Of a DNA stretch of 58,775 nucleotides, positions 38,088 through 46,272 are shown one piece after another. Under the pieces are notes generated by a model. The model did not search any database. It was not told the DNA's origin and saw only the letters and a program-made list of their open reading frames with translations. The position numbers and the translations under genes were made by a program. Each line of letters opens with the position of its first letter. The first letter of the stretch is position 1. This stretch comes from Planctomycetaceae bacterium. Lineage in GTDB: Bacteria; Planctomycetota; Phycisphaerae; UBA1845; UTPLA1. The stretch spans positions 1 to 58,775 of the forward strand of contig WYBU01000123.1 in assembly GCA_011525745.1 (NCBI GenBank), in the 5' to 3' direction.

Positions 38088-40142
38088 ATGTTTCCTCGTC
38101 ATGTGACCATGCTCGGGATCGGCGCGTACATGTGTTCGCTGATGTTTGCGTGCGCAGCATGGGGCGCGCAGGAGGCGGCCCGGCCGGCCGCGCCCGATCC
38201 GCTGATTCCGCGGGCGGTGCTGTTCGGAAATCCCGACCGGGCCAGTCCGCAGATCAGCCCGGACGGCAAGCAGCTTGCGTATCTGGCGCCGCTTGACGGC
38301 GTGCTGAACGTATTCGTGACGACGATCGACAAGCCCGAGGGGGGCAAGGCGGTGACGCGCGACAAGGCGCGCGGCATCCGGCAGTATTTCTGGGCCTACA
38401 CGAGCGGACACGTACTCTACATTCAGGACAAGGGCGGCGACGAGAACTGGCGCGTTTACAGCGTCGACGTCGACACCGGCGCGGAGAAGGACCTCACGCC
38501 CTTGGAGAATACGGCCGCCCGCATTCTGGCCGTCAGCCACAAATTCCCGCGAGAGATCCTGATCGGTCTGAACGATCGCAAGCCGGAGTTTCATGACGTA
38601 TATCGAGTGAACATCGTCACCGGCGAGCGGACGCTCGCGCAGCCGAATGACGAGGGCTTCGCGCGGTTCGTCAGCGACGACGACTATCGCGTGCGGATGG
38701 CGGCGCGCTTCACACCGGACGGCGGCGGCGAAATCCTCAGGGCGGCGGCCGGAAAATGGACCGATTTTGTCAAAGTCGGCAACGAGGACGGCATGACGAC
38801 GTCGGCGATCGGCTTCGACAAGGCGGGCAGCACGCTGTACATGCTGGACAGCCGCGGGCGCGACACGGCGGCGCTCGTGTCGATCAATGTCGATTCGGCG
38901 TCGCCCTCCCCCACCGTGCTGGCGAGCGATGCGCGGGCGGACGTCGACGACGTGATGATTCATCCGACGCAGCGGAACGTGCAGGCCGCGGCGTTCAATT
39001 ACGAGCGCAAGAAGTGGCAGATCATCGACAAGTCGATTCAGGCCGACTTCGACTATCTCCAGACGGTCGCCGACGGCGATTTCGAGATCGCCAGTCGCAC
39101 GCTGGACGATTCGCAGTGGATCGTCGAGTACGTGCTGGACGACGGTCCGGTGCGCTATTACCGCTACGACCGGCCGGCGCGCAAGGCGCACTTTCTGTTC
39201 ACGAACCGCAAGGCGCTGGAGGGCGTGAAACTGGCGAAGATGCGGCCGGTCGTGATTCCCGCGCGGGACGGGCAGAAGCTCGTCAGCTATTACACGCTGC
39301 CGACGTGGGCCGATCCCGGCCGCGACGGCAAGCCGGCGTCGCCGCTGCCGATGGTGCTGTTTGTTCACGGCGGACCGTGGGCGCGCGACGAGTGGGGGCT
39401 GAACGCATACCAACAGTGGCTGGCCAACCGCGGCTACGCGGTGCTGAGCGTCAACTACCGCGGCTCGACGGGATTCGGCAAGAAGTTCATCAACGCCGGC
39501 AACATGGAGTGGGCGGGCAAGATGCACAACGATCTGCTGGACGCGGTCGAGTGGGCGGTGGGTCGCGGCATCGCGGATCGCGCGCGCGTGGGGATCATGG
39601 GCGGCAGTTACGGCGGCTATGCGACGCTGGTGGGGCTGACGTTTACGCCCGAGGTTTTCGCGTGCGGCGTGGACATCGTGGGACCGTCGAACCTGGAGAC
39701 GCTGTTGAATTCGATACCGCCTTACTGGGCGCCGATTGTCAATCTGTTCACGTCGCGCGTGGGCGATCATCGGACCGAGGAAGGCCGCAAGCTGCTCAAC
39801 GCGCGCTCGCCGCTGAACCGCGTGGACCGGATTCGCCGGCCGCTGCTGATCGGGCAGGGCGCCAACGATCCGCGCGTAAAGCAAAGCGAGTCGGACCAGA
39901 TCGTGCGGGCGATGAGCGAGAAAAAGATACCGGTCGGCTATGTGCTGTTCCCGGACGAGGGGCACGGCTTTGCGCGGCCCGAGAACCGCATGGCATTCAA
40001 CGCGGTGACGGAGGCGTTTCTGGCCGAGCATCTCAAGGGGCGTTACGAGCCGATCGGCGAGGACCTCAAGGGCTCGAGCATCACGGTCCCGCACGGTGCG
40101 GAGCAGGTCCCGGGGTTGAAGGAGGCGATGGCGAAGGAATGA
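38088..40142 (+). CDS. Secreted S9-family prolyl oligopeptidase-like peptidase
   Basis: 684 aa from [12 protein letters not shown], with GGAAAGGAC 8 bases upstream; longer frames lack a signal peptide. The signal ends near CAAWGAQ. Residues about 50-400 are a beta-propeller ([31 protein letters not shown]). The C-terminal alpha/beta-hydrolase domain has [12 protein letters not shown], the nucleophile in [10 protein letters not shown] near 505, Asp in GANDPRV near 592, and His in PDEGHGF near 627. This is the complete S9 Ser-Asp-His triad. It is likely a dipeptidyl- or acylaminoacyl-peptidase digesting short peptides in the periplasm. Its downstream end is followed by the lower-G+C AlbA_2 region. 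Confidence 0.93.
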   Translation: MFPRHVTMLGIGAYMCSLMFACAAWGAQEAARPAAPDPLIPRAVLFGNPDRASPQISPDGKQLAYLAPLDGVLNVFVTTIDKPEGGKAVTRDKARGIRQYFWAYTSGHVLYIQDKGGDENWRVYSVDVDTGAEKDLTPLENTAARILAVSHKFPREILIGLNDRKPEFHDVYRVNIVTGERTLAQPNDEGFARFVSDDDYRVRMAARFTPDGGGEILRAAAGKWTDFVKVGNEDGMTTSAIGFDKAGSTLYMLDSRGRDTAALVSINVDSASPSPTVLASDARADVDDVMIHPTQRNVQAAAFNYERKKWQIIDKSIQADFDYLQTVADGDFEIASRTLDDSQWIVEYVLDDGPVRYYRYDRPARKAHFLFTNRKALEGVKLAKMRPVVIPARDGQKLVSYYTLPTWADPGRDGKPASPLPMVLFVHGGPWARDEWGLNAYQQWLANRGYAVLSVNYRGSTGFGKKFINAGNMEWAGKMHNDLLDAVEWAVGRGIADRARVGIMGGSYGGYATLVGLTFTPEVFACGVDIVGPSNLETLLNSIPPYWAPIVNLFTSRVGDHRTEEGRKLLNARSPLNRVDRIRRPLLIGQGANDPRVKQSESDQIVRAMSEKKIPVGYVLFPDEGHGFARPENRMAFNAVTEAFLAEHLKGRYEPIGEDLKGSSITVPHGAEQVPGLKEAMAKE

Positions 40143-40293
40143 AGCGGCGAGCAATCCCCTGCGTAGGCGTCATTCGGCCCAACGAAGCACAACGGATTTG
40201 CGGCGGCGTGAGGTTGCGACGTCGCGCTTCCGCGGAATAGTAGTGCGGCGGCGAACTCCGCCCGCGGCCCAACGCCCAAGCAACGTATGTATA

Positions 40294-41338
40294 TCAACCC
40301 AAATACAAGGGACCCGCCCAACCCAATTCCGCGGCGCGCAACAATATCTGCTTGCCCTCTTCAATTTGACACTCGCTTACTCGTTTCGGTAGTCCGGAAG
40401 GAAGTAGTCGTCCGAGCTGAAACTCACCCTGTCTTGCCGGTGCGCTGTCAGCGTAGATCTCCCACTCGCATTTCAGACGTTCAAGCCCAACAAGCTCCGC
40501 CGGGCGACATGTTAGCGTACCCTCCGCGTTGATCGCGCCCGATGGAAATAGTGGAACGCTCAAGGAAACACGGCCCCCCCCTGTTACCGTTACCCGCCAT
40601 CACACACAGATTCTGAATTCGAAAGCCGACCCGCCCACGGCTCCCACTCACCCTTGCAGGGTCTGGGCCACTAAAGCTGTAGAACGCACCGTCCATTTGT
40701 ACACTTGCGAGGTAATTCGTCGCTATCACGCGCCCTACATTTCGCAATGCTAGCCTATGGCGCACCGACACTGTTGTATCGGTTGTTGCGCGACGCACGA
40801 TGGATACACTCTCAAGCTCGATCTCCAGCCTAAGCTGAGGATATCGCGCTCGAAAGAACGCATCGCGTACTTCACTGTGCGACATCAACCCGTTCTTCGC
40901 GCCGCGACGCCGGTAGTATCGGCCATCCGGCGCCATGTGTGGCCCTAGTTCCGCACCAGGAATCTGCACAACGAGGACGAAGCGACCGCTCGCTGGATCA
41001 ATGATGACTCGAAGCACGTCAAGGCCTTCGACGGGCGGTTTGATTTGTTGGTCCAGGACCTGCCGGAGCCATTCCTCATTGACTACGCCGGTGCGCTCAT
41101 AGCCGTCATCCAATTCGTAACGCTTGGCGCCCCGCTCACCAATCTCCTTTACCCCATAGATGATCACGCCGCCATCGGCATTTGCAAATGCGGATACGTC
41201 CTTGCCGGCCTCATGCTTCTTCCCGTCAGAAAATGCAAGGCCCAAACACTCCTTGAAGTCATAGTCGGTCCGTTCCGTATCGGCGGCCAAGATGAATGTC
41301 GTGAGCGCATCGGCGTTCCACTTCTCCGGAAATCGCAT
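40294..41338 (-). pseudogene. AlbA_2 (Schlafen-type) protein, frameshifted at a G8 tract
   Basis: Frame 1 starts at 41338 (MRFPEKWNADALTTF). It carries an AlbA_2 domain: TDYDFKECLGLAFSDGKKHE, AGKDVSAFANADGGVIIYGV and YYRRRGAKNGLMSHSEV. AlbA_2/Schlafen domains occur in regulators and defence proteins with DNA/RNA- or ATP-linked roles. Coding continues to 40294 only in another frame. On the coding strand a run of eight G at 40574-40581 marks the break: with seven G the reading runs NRGGRVSLSVPLFPSGAINA through to GWAGPLYLG, about 347 aa in all. As given, frame 1 ends at 40481 after an unrelated tail. The region looks poorer in G+C than its neighbours, suggesting transfer. The break could be decay, a sequencing indel or phase variation. 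Confidence 0.75.
40574..40581 (-). repeat. G8 homopolymer at the AlbA_2 frameshift
   Basis: Eight C on the plus strand, G8 on the coding strand. Loss of one G joins the two halves of the AlbA_2 gene into a single frame. Homopolymers of this length are a common source of slippage and of sequencing error. Confidence 0.85.
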
Positions 41339-41438
41339 GCGTGATACTCCATACGGGCATTACTACGTTCATTGGGTCCAAGCAAGCGGAAAGCTGCGAC
41401 ACGGTCCATTCCGGAACGAATGTCCACCGTGGATGACT

Positions 41439-42068
41439 TCACGGCATTTCTTCGGCACCCGCTGCGCGCAATTCGTTGCGCAGCGTCAAAAACATCGGCC
41501 GGACGTAGGGATCGAGCGAATCGGCAAACGACTCGTCGAGCTTCAGGATGCGGATGAGGTCCTGCACGTCGGCGAGGTCGCGGCGGCGGGCGGGCTGGGT
41601 CATGCCGGAGGCCAGTTTCAGCTCGACGAGCGCCGGGAGCGTGATGTAGCGGATGCCGTCGATTTCGATTGAGGCACTGTTCGGATCAGGGAAGGCGACG
41701 GGCTTGGACCGGCCATCGCCGGGATAGTGGCCGGCCACCAGGAATTCAATACGGACGCCGGTCGACGCGTCGCGCAGGTTCCTGCTGCCGGCGAATGGGG
41801 GTAGATAGCCCAGGCCTTCAAGTTCACGATGAATGCGAGCCAGGCCCTCGGCCGTAACGAGCACGTCAACGTCCTCGGTCGTTCGTTGGTACCCGTGTGC
41901 GACCAGCGCCATTCCGTCGACAATGGCGTACGGGATTCCGGCGTCCTGAAGGCGTTCGGCTATCGTGTGCAGGGTTTGATGTACAGGGTCATCGCGCATG
42001 AAGAACCTCGCGGCCTGTGCGACGGCCGCGGCGCCGCCGCACCGCGTGATTTTCTCGAATGGCATCAT
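41439..42068 (-). CDS. Nucleotidyltransferase-like protein
   Basis: 209 aa from MMPFEKITRCGG; no clear ribosome-binding site is seen. It has the core of the minimal nucleotidyltransferase fold: LQDAGIPYAIVDGMALVAHG near residue 40, then YQRTTEDVDVLVTAEG, whose DVDVLV is the catalytic DxD of these enzymes. A helix-rich second half carries LPALVELKLASGMTQPARRRD, then LADVQDLIRILK, typical of solitary AbiEii-like or DUF6036-like nucleotidyltransferases. The target is unknown. It is 100 bases upstream of the AlbA_2 gene on the same strand, but no recognisable antitoxin is present. The TEDVDVLV aspartates suggest it may be active. Confidence 0.75.
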   Translation of the reverse strand: MMPFEKITRCGGAAAVAQAARFFMRDDPVHQTLHTIAERLQDAGIPYAIVDGMALVAHGYQRTTEDVDVLVTAEGLARIHRELEGLGYLPPFAGSRNLRDASTGVRIEFLVAGHYPGDGRSKPVAFPDPNSASIEIDGIRYITLPALVELKLASGMTQPARRRDLADVQDLIRILKLDESFADSLDPYVRPMFLTLRNELRAAGAEEMP

Positions 42069-42371
42069 CGGACTTAATAATACCTCGCGACGGCGGGCAC
42101 GGATTCGCACGGGCCGGAGGTCCGTGGAAAAGGATACAGCCGCGGACGGCGGCGCCCGCGGAAAAACAGGGGGAATGCAGGCTCCGCCAGGACCGCGCAT
42201 GAAGCTCGGGGGGGTTCGCACGATGCGTTGTGGCTCACGCGAGCAGGCATTGGCCATGCTCATCGGTCCGTGCGGGCGGATCCCGCTCGCTGACGCTTCG
42301 CGGCTCGGATTTGCACGGACTAAAAGCCCGTGCCACGCGAGAACACAGTCGGCGGCGGCTGTGCTACATAG
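42069..42371. repeat. Intergenic half-element of family I and hairpins A and F
   Basis: A 303-base gap. It has a family-I right end at 42281-42307 (TCCCGCTCGCTGACGCTTCG at its start), a family-A hairpin-like word (GCACGGACTAAAAGCCCGTG, 42314-42333) and a family-F hairpin (CACAGTCGGCGGCGGCTGTG, 42344-42363). The last ends 8 bases before the stop of the M43 protease gene. No gene is seen. Confidence 0.7.
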
Positions 42372-44726
42372 TCAACAACCGGCGCCGGCGATGACGGCGT
42401 CGACGAACAAGGAGATGTCATCCCCGTCGACAACGCCGTTGCCGTCGAGGTCGGCGGCGAGGCGCTGGGCCGGCGTGAGCGCACCGACGGTCAGCGCCTG
42501 CACCATGAGCGGCACGTCGCCGGCGTCGACCTGTCCGTCCCCGTTGATGTCGCCCGCGCAGAGCGGGAGAATCCGATAGAAATAGGCGCTTCCGGCGTCC
42601 AGGCCGCCGGCGTTGTCGTCGAAGTACGCGCCGACCAGCGCGGTGTCGCCCGAGAGAGCCACCGCGGCGCCGAAGCGGTCGTCAGCGGCCGCGTCGGACG
42701 CCGTCAGCTCGACGTGCTGCGACCATGCGCCGTCGGCACGCATGAAGACATAGGCCGATCCCGCGTCGGCGCCGCCGGCATGATCATCCTGAAACGCTCC
42801 GACGGTGAGCGCGTCGGCGGAGATTCCCACCTGTTGTCCGAACGTGTCGCCGGGCGCGGCGTCGGAGGCGGTCAGCCGGGTCTGATGGCTCCAGACGCCG
42901 GCCGAGCGTACAAACACGTTCACGGCGCCGTGATCGAAACCGAAGCTCACGTCGTCCAGCGGCGACGCGACCGCGACGGTGTCGGCCGACACGGCTACCG
43001 AATAGCCGAAGAAATCGGTAGTCGCCGCGTCGGGCGCGGTCAGTTTCTGCTCCTCGGACCAGATGCCAAAGGTGCGGGTGAACACGTACGCCGCGCCGGC
43101 GTTGAGCAGGCCGGGCAGGTCGTGCAGATAGGCGCCGACGATCGCCGTGTCGCCGCTGATGGCGACGGAGAAGCCGAACGCGTCGGCACCGGCGCCGTCC
43201 GAGGCGGTCAGCTTCTGCTGCTCGCTCCAGGCGCCGCCGATGCGCTCGAAGACGTAGGCCGCGCCGGCGTTGAACGCGACCTGGTCGTTGAAATAGGCGC
43301 CGATGATCGCCGTATCGCCCGACACGCCGACGCGCCAGCCGAAGAAGTCGGTCGCCGCGCCATCGGAGGCGACGAGCTTGGCCTGCTGCGCCCACACGCC
43401 GGCCGTGCGTACGAAAACGTATGCGGAGCCTGCGTTGCTCATGGTCGGTCCGTGGTCGTCCATGTGGGCGCCGATGACGATCGTATCGGTCTCGGCCGAC
43501 ACGGCCACCGATATTCCGAAGTTGTCGTCGCCCGCCGCGTCGGAAGCGTTCAGCTTGGCCTGCTCGACCCAGGTTCCGTCGGCCGCGCGTTCGAACACAT
43601 ACGCCGAGCCGCAGTTGAACGCGCCCGGCAGATCGTCGAGATAGGCGCCGACGACGGCAATGTCGTCGGATATGGCGACCGCCAGACCAAATCGGTCGGC
43701 GGCGGAGCCGTCGGAGGCGACGCGCTTGAGTTCACCGCCCCACGACCCCGCATACCAGCCGCGCAAGTTGGAGTTGATCCAGCAGTTCATGCGGCCGGAC
43801 TGCTGGCCGGTGAACATGCTGTAGCACGAGTCGGGGGCGTAGCCCATGTAGTTTTCCGGCTGCGTCGCGCCCCAGGGTGTGGCGGAACACGGATCATCTC
43901 CGCCGGGCGGATTGCAGGTGAAGTTGACGGGCGTCGGCGGCGTATCGGAGGCGAAGTCGCCGGTAATGTCGCCCTGCACACCGTCGGCGCGCTCGTAGCA
44001 GTCGCAATCGCAGGGGTCGCCGTCGAGGGCACAGGGCAGCAACTGGCCGGCGTCGTCGTAGAACTCAACCACGCCGCGATGCGTGTGCCACAAACCGACG
44101 ATGTGACCCATCTCGTGCGTCAGCGTCTTCTGGCCCATGCCGAAGGCGCCCTCGTCGATGATGATGCCGCCCGTGTCGCTCAGCGCCGCGGGGTCCCACG
44201 GGAAGATGGCGCGGCCGAGCAGTCCGCCGCCGATGCCGCTGAGATCGGTGACGAAGATGTTGCAGCGACGTCCCGGCTCGCGCGCGTGGGCCTGCTTCAT
44301 CGGATCGACTTCGGCCTCGATGAGCGAGCGATACTCGGAGCTGTCGACCCAGTGGTAGCCGGCCACGAAGTGGATGCGATGCGGGGCGTAGTCGGCGTTG
44401 AGCTGGGCGAGTTGAAAGGCGATGTCGGATTCGGTGGCGGCGGGGTTGGTTCCGTCGTCCTCGCGAAGGACGACGAAATGCAGATGGACCGGTTTGAACA
44501 GTCCGTCCGGAGGCGGGACGCTGGCATCTCGGACGAGCGGGTCGTCGCAGAGGCCCAGCGTCGGGCAGAATCCGCGCAAGGGCGGACCGGCGGCCGCGCC
44601 GGCGCGCTTGGCCCAGACAATGTGAGTGTCGCACCACTCCTGGGCGATGGCGGTGGTTGCAGCAGTGGCGAGGCACGCAGCGAATGCGAGTGCGAATCGA
44701 ACGATTGACCCAGTATGAGGAGGCAT
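42372..44726 (-). CDS. Secreted M43 metalloprotease with seven FG-GAP repeats and dockerin-like tail
   Basis: 784 aa; the ATG is preceded by AAAGGAGGAG. A signal peptide ends near TTAIA-QE. Residues about 60-325 are a pappalysin/ulilysin-type (M43) zinc protease: HEMGHIVGLWHTH near 204-216 is HExxHxxGxxH, and NYMGY is the Met-turn region. Many Cys suggest disulphides. Residues about 330-720 hold seven FG-GAP repeats, each like ASDGAATDFFGWRVGVSGDT...GAAYVFER, which fits a seven-bladed integrin-type propeller. The tail is dockerin-like (GDINGDGQVDAGDVPLMVQ, DLDGNGVVDGDDISLFVDA). It is a secreted protease with a display or matrix-binding propeller. The peptide bond it cleaves is not known. Confidence 0.9.
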   Translation of the reverse strand: MPPHTGSIVRFALAFAACLATAATTAIAQEWCDTHIVWAKRAGAAAGPPLRGFCPTLGLCDDPLVRDASVPPPDGLFKPVHLHFVVLREDDGTNPAATESDIAFQLAQLNADYAPHRIHFVAGYHWVDSSEYRSLIEAEVDPMKQAHAREPGRRCNIFVTDLSGIGGGLLGRAIFPWDPAALSDTGGIIIDEGAFGMGQKTLTHEMGHIVGLWHTHRGVVEFYDDAGQLLPCALDGDPCDCDCYERADGVQGDITGDFASDTPPTPVNFTCNPPGGDDPCSATPWGATQPENYMGYAPDSCYSMFTGQQSGRMNCWINSNLRGWYAGSWGGELKRVASDGSAADRFGLAVAISDDIAVVGAYLDDLPGAFNCGSAYVFERAADGTWVEQAKLNASDAAGDDNFGISVAVSAETDTIVIGAHMDDHGPTMSNAGSAYVFVRTAGVWAQQAKLVASDGAATDFFGWRVGVSGDTAIIGAYFNDQVAFNAGAAYVFERIGGAWSEQQKLTASDGAGADAFGFSVAISGDTAIVGAYLHDLPGLLNAGAAYVFTRTFGIWSEEQKLTAPDAATTDFFGYSVAVSADTVAVASPLDDVSFGFDHGAVNVFVRSAGVWSHQTRLTASDAAPGDTFGQQVGISADALTVGAFQDDHAGGADAGSAYVFMRADGAWSQHVELTASDAAADDRFGAAVALSGDTALVGAYFDDNAGGLDAGSAYFYRILPLCAGDINGDGQVDAGDVPLMVQALTVGALTPAQRLAADLDGNGVVDGDDISLFVDAVIAGAGC

Positions 44727-44837
44727 GACTCCTCCTTTCCCGGAAAGGGAGGGGAGAAGTCAGTTTACCAGTCAAGCAGACAGCGGAGCAAGGAAAATCC
44801 GGCTGCGCGCGGCCGAATCATCGCAGAGCCAGTTGTG

Positions 44838-45944
44838 TTAATACACGCCTTCGATGACGGGCGCGGCGAAGCCGCTGAATGGGCGGACGTCGGCGGCGCC
44901 GTCCCAGGGATATTTGTCGCACGGCGGCGTTCGGCGGGCTTCGTCGCGCTCGAGAAAGCGCGGGCAGAAGAACTCCTTCGTCAGCGTTGTCAGGCGCACG
45001 CGGCCCCACCGGCCGTATTCGACGACGCGCTTCGAATCGTCGGGATCGACGACTTCGATCATCGCGCGCGGCGACGGCGGGTGGTAGATGATGCTGTAAT
45101 TGTCGGCCGGATCGAACGGCTTGTGGCAGGCCAGGCCCATCAGCGTGTTGCCGTAGGTGGGCACGAAATCGACCTGGCCGTTCTCGCACAGCTCTTCGCG
45201 GGCGAAGCGATGGAACTGCGGCGTCATCTGCGTGCCGCCGCAGAACACGCCGCGGATGCCGGCCTTGACCAGCGCGATTTTCTCGCACAGCGCCTCGAGC
45301 AGCTTGGGCGTGGTGAACAGGCAGCGGATGTTGGGATGCGCCCGCAGCAGCGTGAGGCCCTGCTGGATGCAGTGTTCCTTGTATTCGTCGAGCACATCCA
45401 TGCGGCCGCGCTTCATCACTTTGACCACCCAGCGCGGATCGAGGTCGATGCAGAAGCTGATGCCGCCGCGCACCTGCGCGAGATGTTCGATGGCCAGCCG
45501 CAGGCGGCGCGGGCCGGAGGGTCCGAGCATGAGCCAGTCGGCGCCGCGCGGAAACGACTCGTCGGACAATGTCTCGCTGAACTGCGCGTAGTCGATGCGG
45601 AAATCGTCGATGTTGACGCGCGTCTTGGGCACGCCGGTGCTGCCGCCGGTTTCAAAGACATAGACCGGCCGGTCGGCGTACGCGCGCGGCACCCAGCGTC
45701 GCACCGGGCCGCCGCGCAGCCACTCGTCCTGGAAGCTGTCGAACTTGTCGAGATCGTCGTAGCCGCGGATTTCGCGGCGCGGATCCCAGTTCAGCTTGTC
45801 GGCGTATTCGAGCCAGAAGGGGCAGCCGGTCGTTGGATCGAAGTGCCAGGCGACGATTTCGCGCGTGTGGGCGTCGAGCCGCGCGCGGGCTTCGGCGACG
45901 CGGTGGGCGAGGGTGTCGTTGGCGGCGGGTGCGTTCAGGGACAT
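44838..45944 (-). CDS. Short adenylate-forming enzyme (ANL superfamily)
   Basis: 368 aa. The A3 motif VFETGGSTGVPKTRV near residue 94 is the ATP/phosphate loop of acyl-AMP-forming enzymes. The middle matches an N-terminal ANL domain (FFTTPKLLEALC-like segment, GGTQMTPQFHRF, FVPTYGNTLMGLACHKPFDP). The usual 100-residue C-terminal lid with the catalytic Lys is short or missing. The start (AWHFDPTTGCPFWLEYAD) resembles EhpF-type phenazine-pathway adenylating enzymes, but I am not sure. It probably activates an acid as an acyl-adenylate. It precedes the M43 gene by 111 bases and does not obviously belong to a pathway here. Confidence 0.72.
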   Translation of the reverse strand: MSLNAPAANDTLAHRVAEARARLDAHTREIVAWHFDPTTGCPFWLEYADKLNWDPRREIRGYDDLDKFDSFQDEWLRGGPVRRWVPRAYADRPVYVFETGGSTGVPKTRVNIDDFRIDYAQFSETLSDESFPRGADWLMLGPSGPRRLRLAIEHLAQVRGGISFCIDLDPRWVVKVMKRGRMDVLDEYKEHCIQQGLTLLRAHPNIRCLFTTPKLLEALCEKIALVKAGIRGVFCGGTQMTPQFHRFAREELCENGQVDFVPTYGNTLMGLACHKPFDPADNYSIIYHPPSPRAMIEVVDPDDSKRVVEYGRWGRVRLTTLTKEFFCPRFLERDEARRTPPCDKYPWDGAADVRPFSGFAAPVIEGVY

Positions 45945-46272
45945 AAGACGATTTTAATGATGAACGCGAGCAGGTGCACGCAAACGGCGCAAGTCGCAAA
46001 GCTCGGGCCGAGTATTGGCGCCAAAGCGCCGACGCCGTTCCGAGTCAACACAGGGACTCGCGGGAGATTAACCTGCACGACAAGTTGCTCTTCGCACGAC
46101 GGCGGCCCCAACACGGCCAAGCCCTCGCGAGGGGCTTGGCGTGACGGGCGGGACGCCCGTACCACCCAAACCAGCCGGCTCGCCTCGCGCGAAGGCTTGA
46201 CCATGCCGCCCATCATGCAACTGCACAGGTTCATTCCGCGCGGTTCCTTCAGCTCGACACGCGGAAGGCTCC
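45945..46272. repeat. Intergenic region with family G hairpin
   Basis: A 328-base gap between two minus-strand genes. A compact hairpin, CCAAGCCC at 46117-46124 pairing with GGGCTTGG at 46132-46139, is followed by a second copy-like word (CGCGCGAAGGCTTGACCATG, about 46187-46206). The same words flank grpE/fmdB at 16.0 kb. No gene is seen. Confidence 0.55.

Noticed and set aside
40294..42068. The nucleotidyltransferase and AlbA_2 pair as a toxin-antitoxin or defence system
   Set aside because: They share strand and nearness, but no antitoxin or regulator is recognisable and the AlbA_2 frame is broken. Left as a possibility only.
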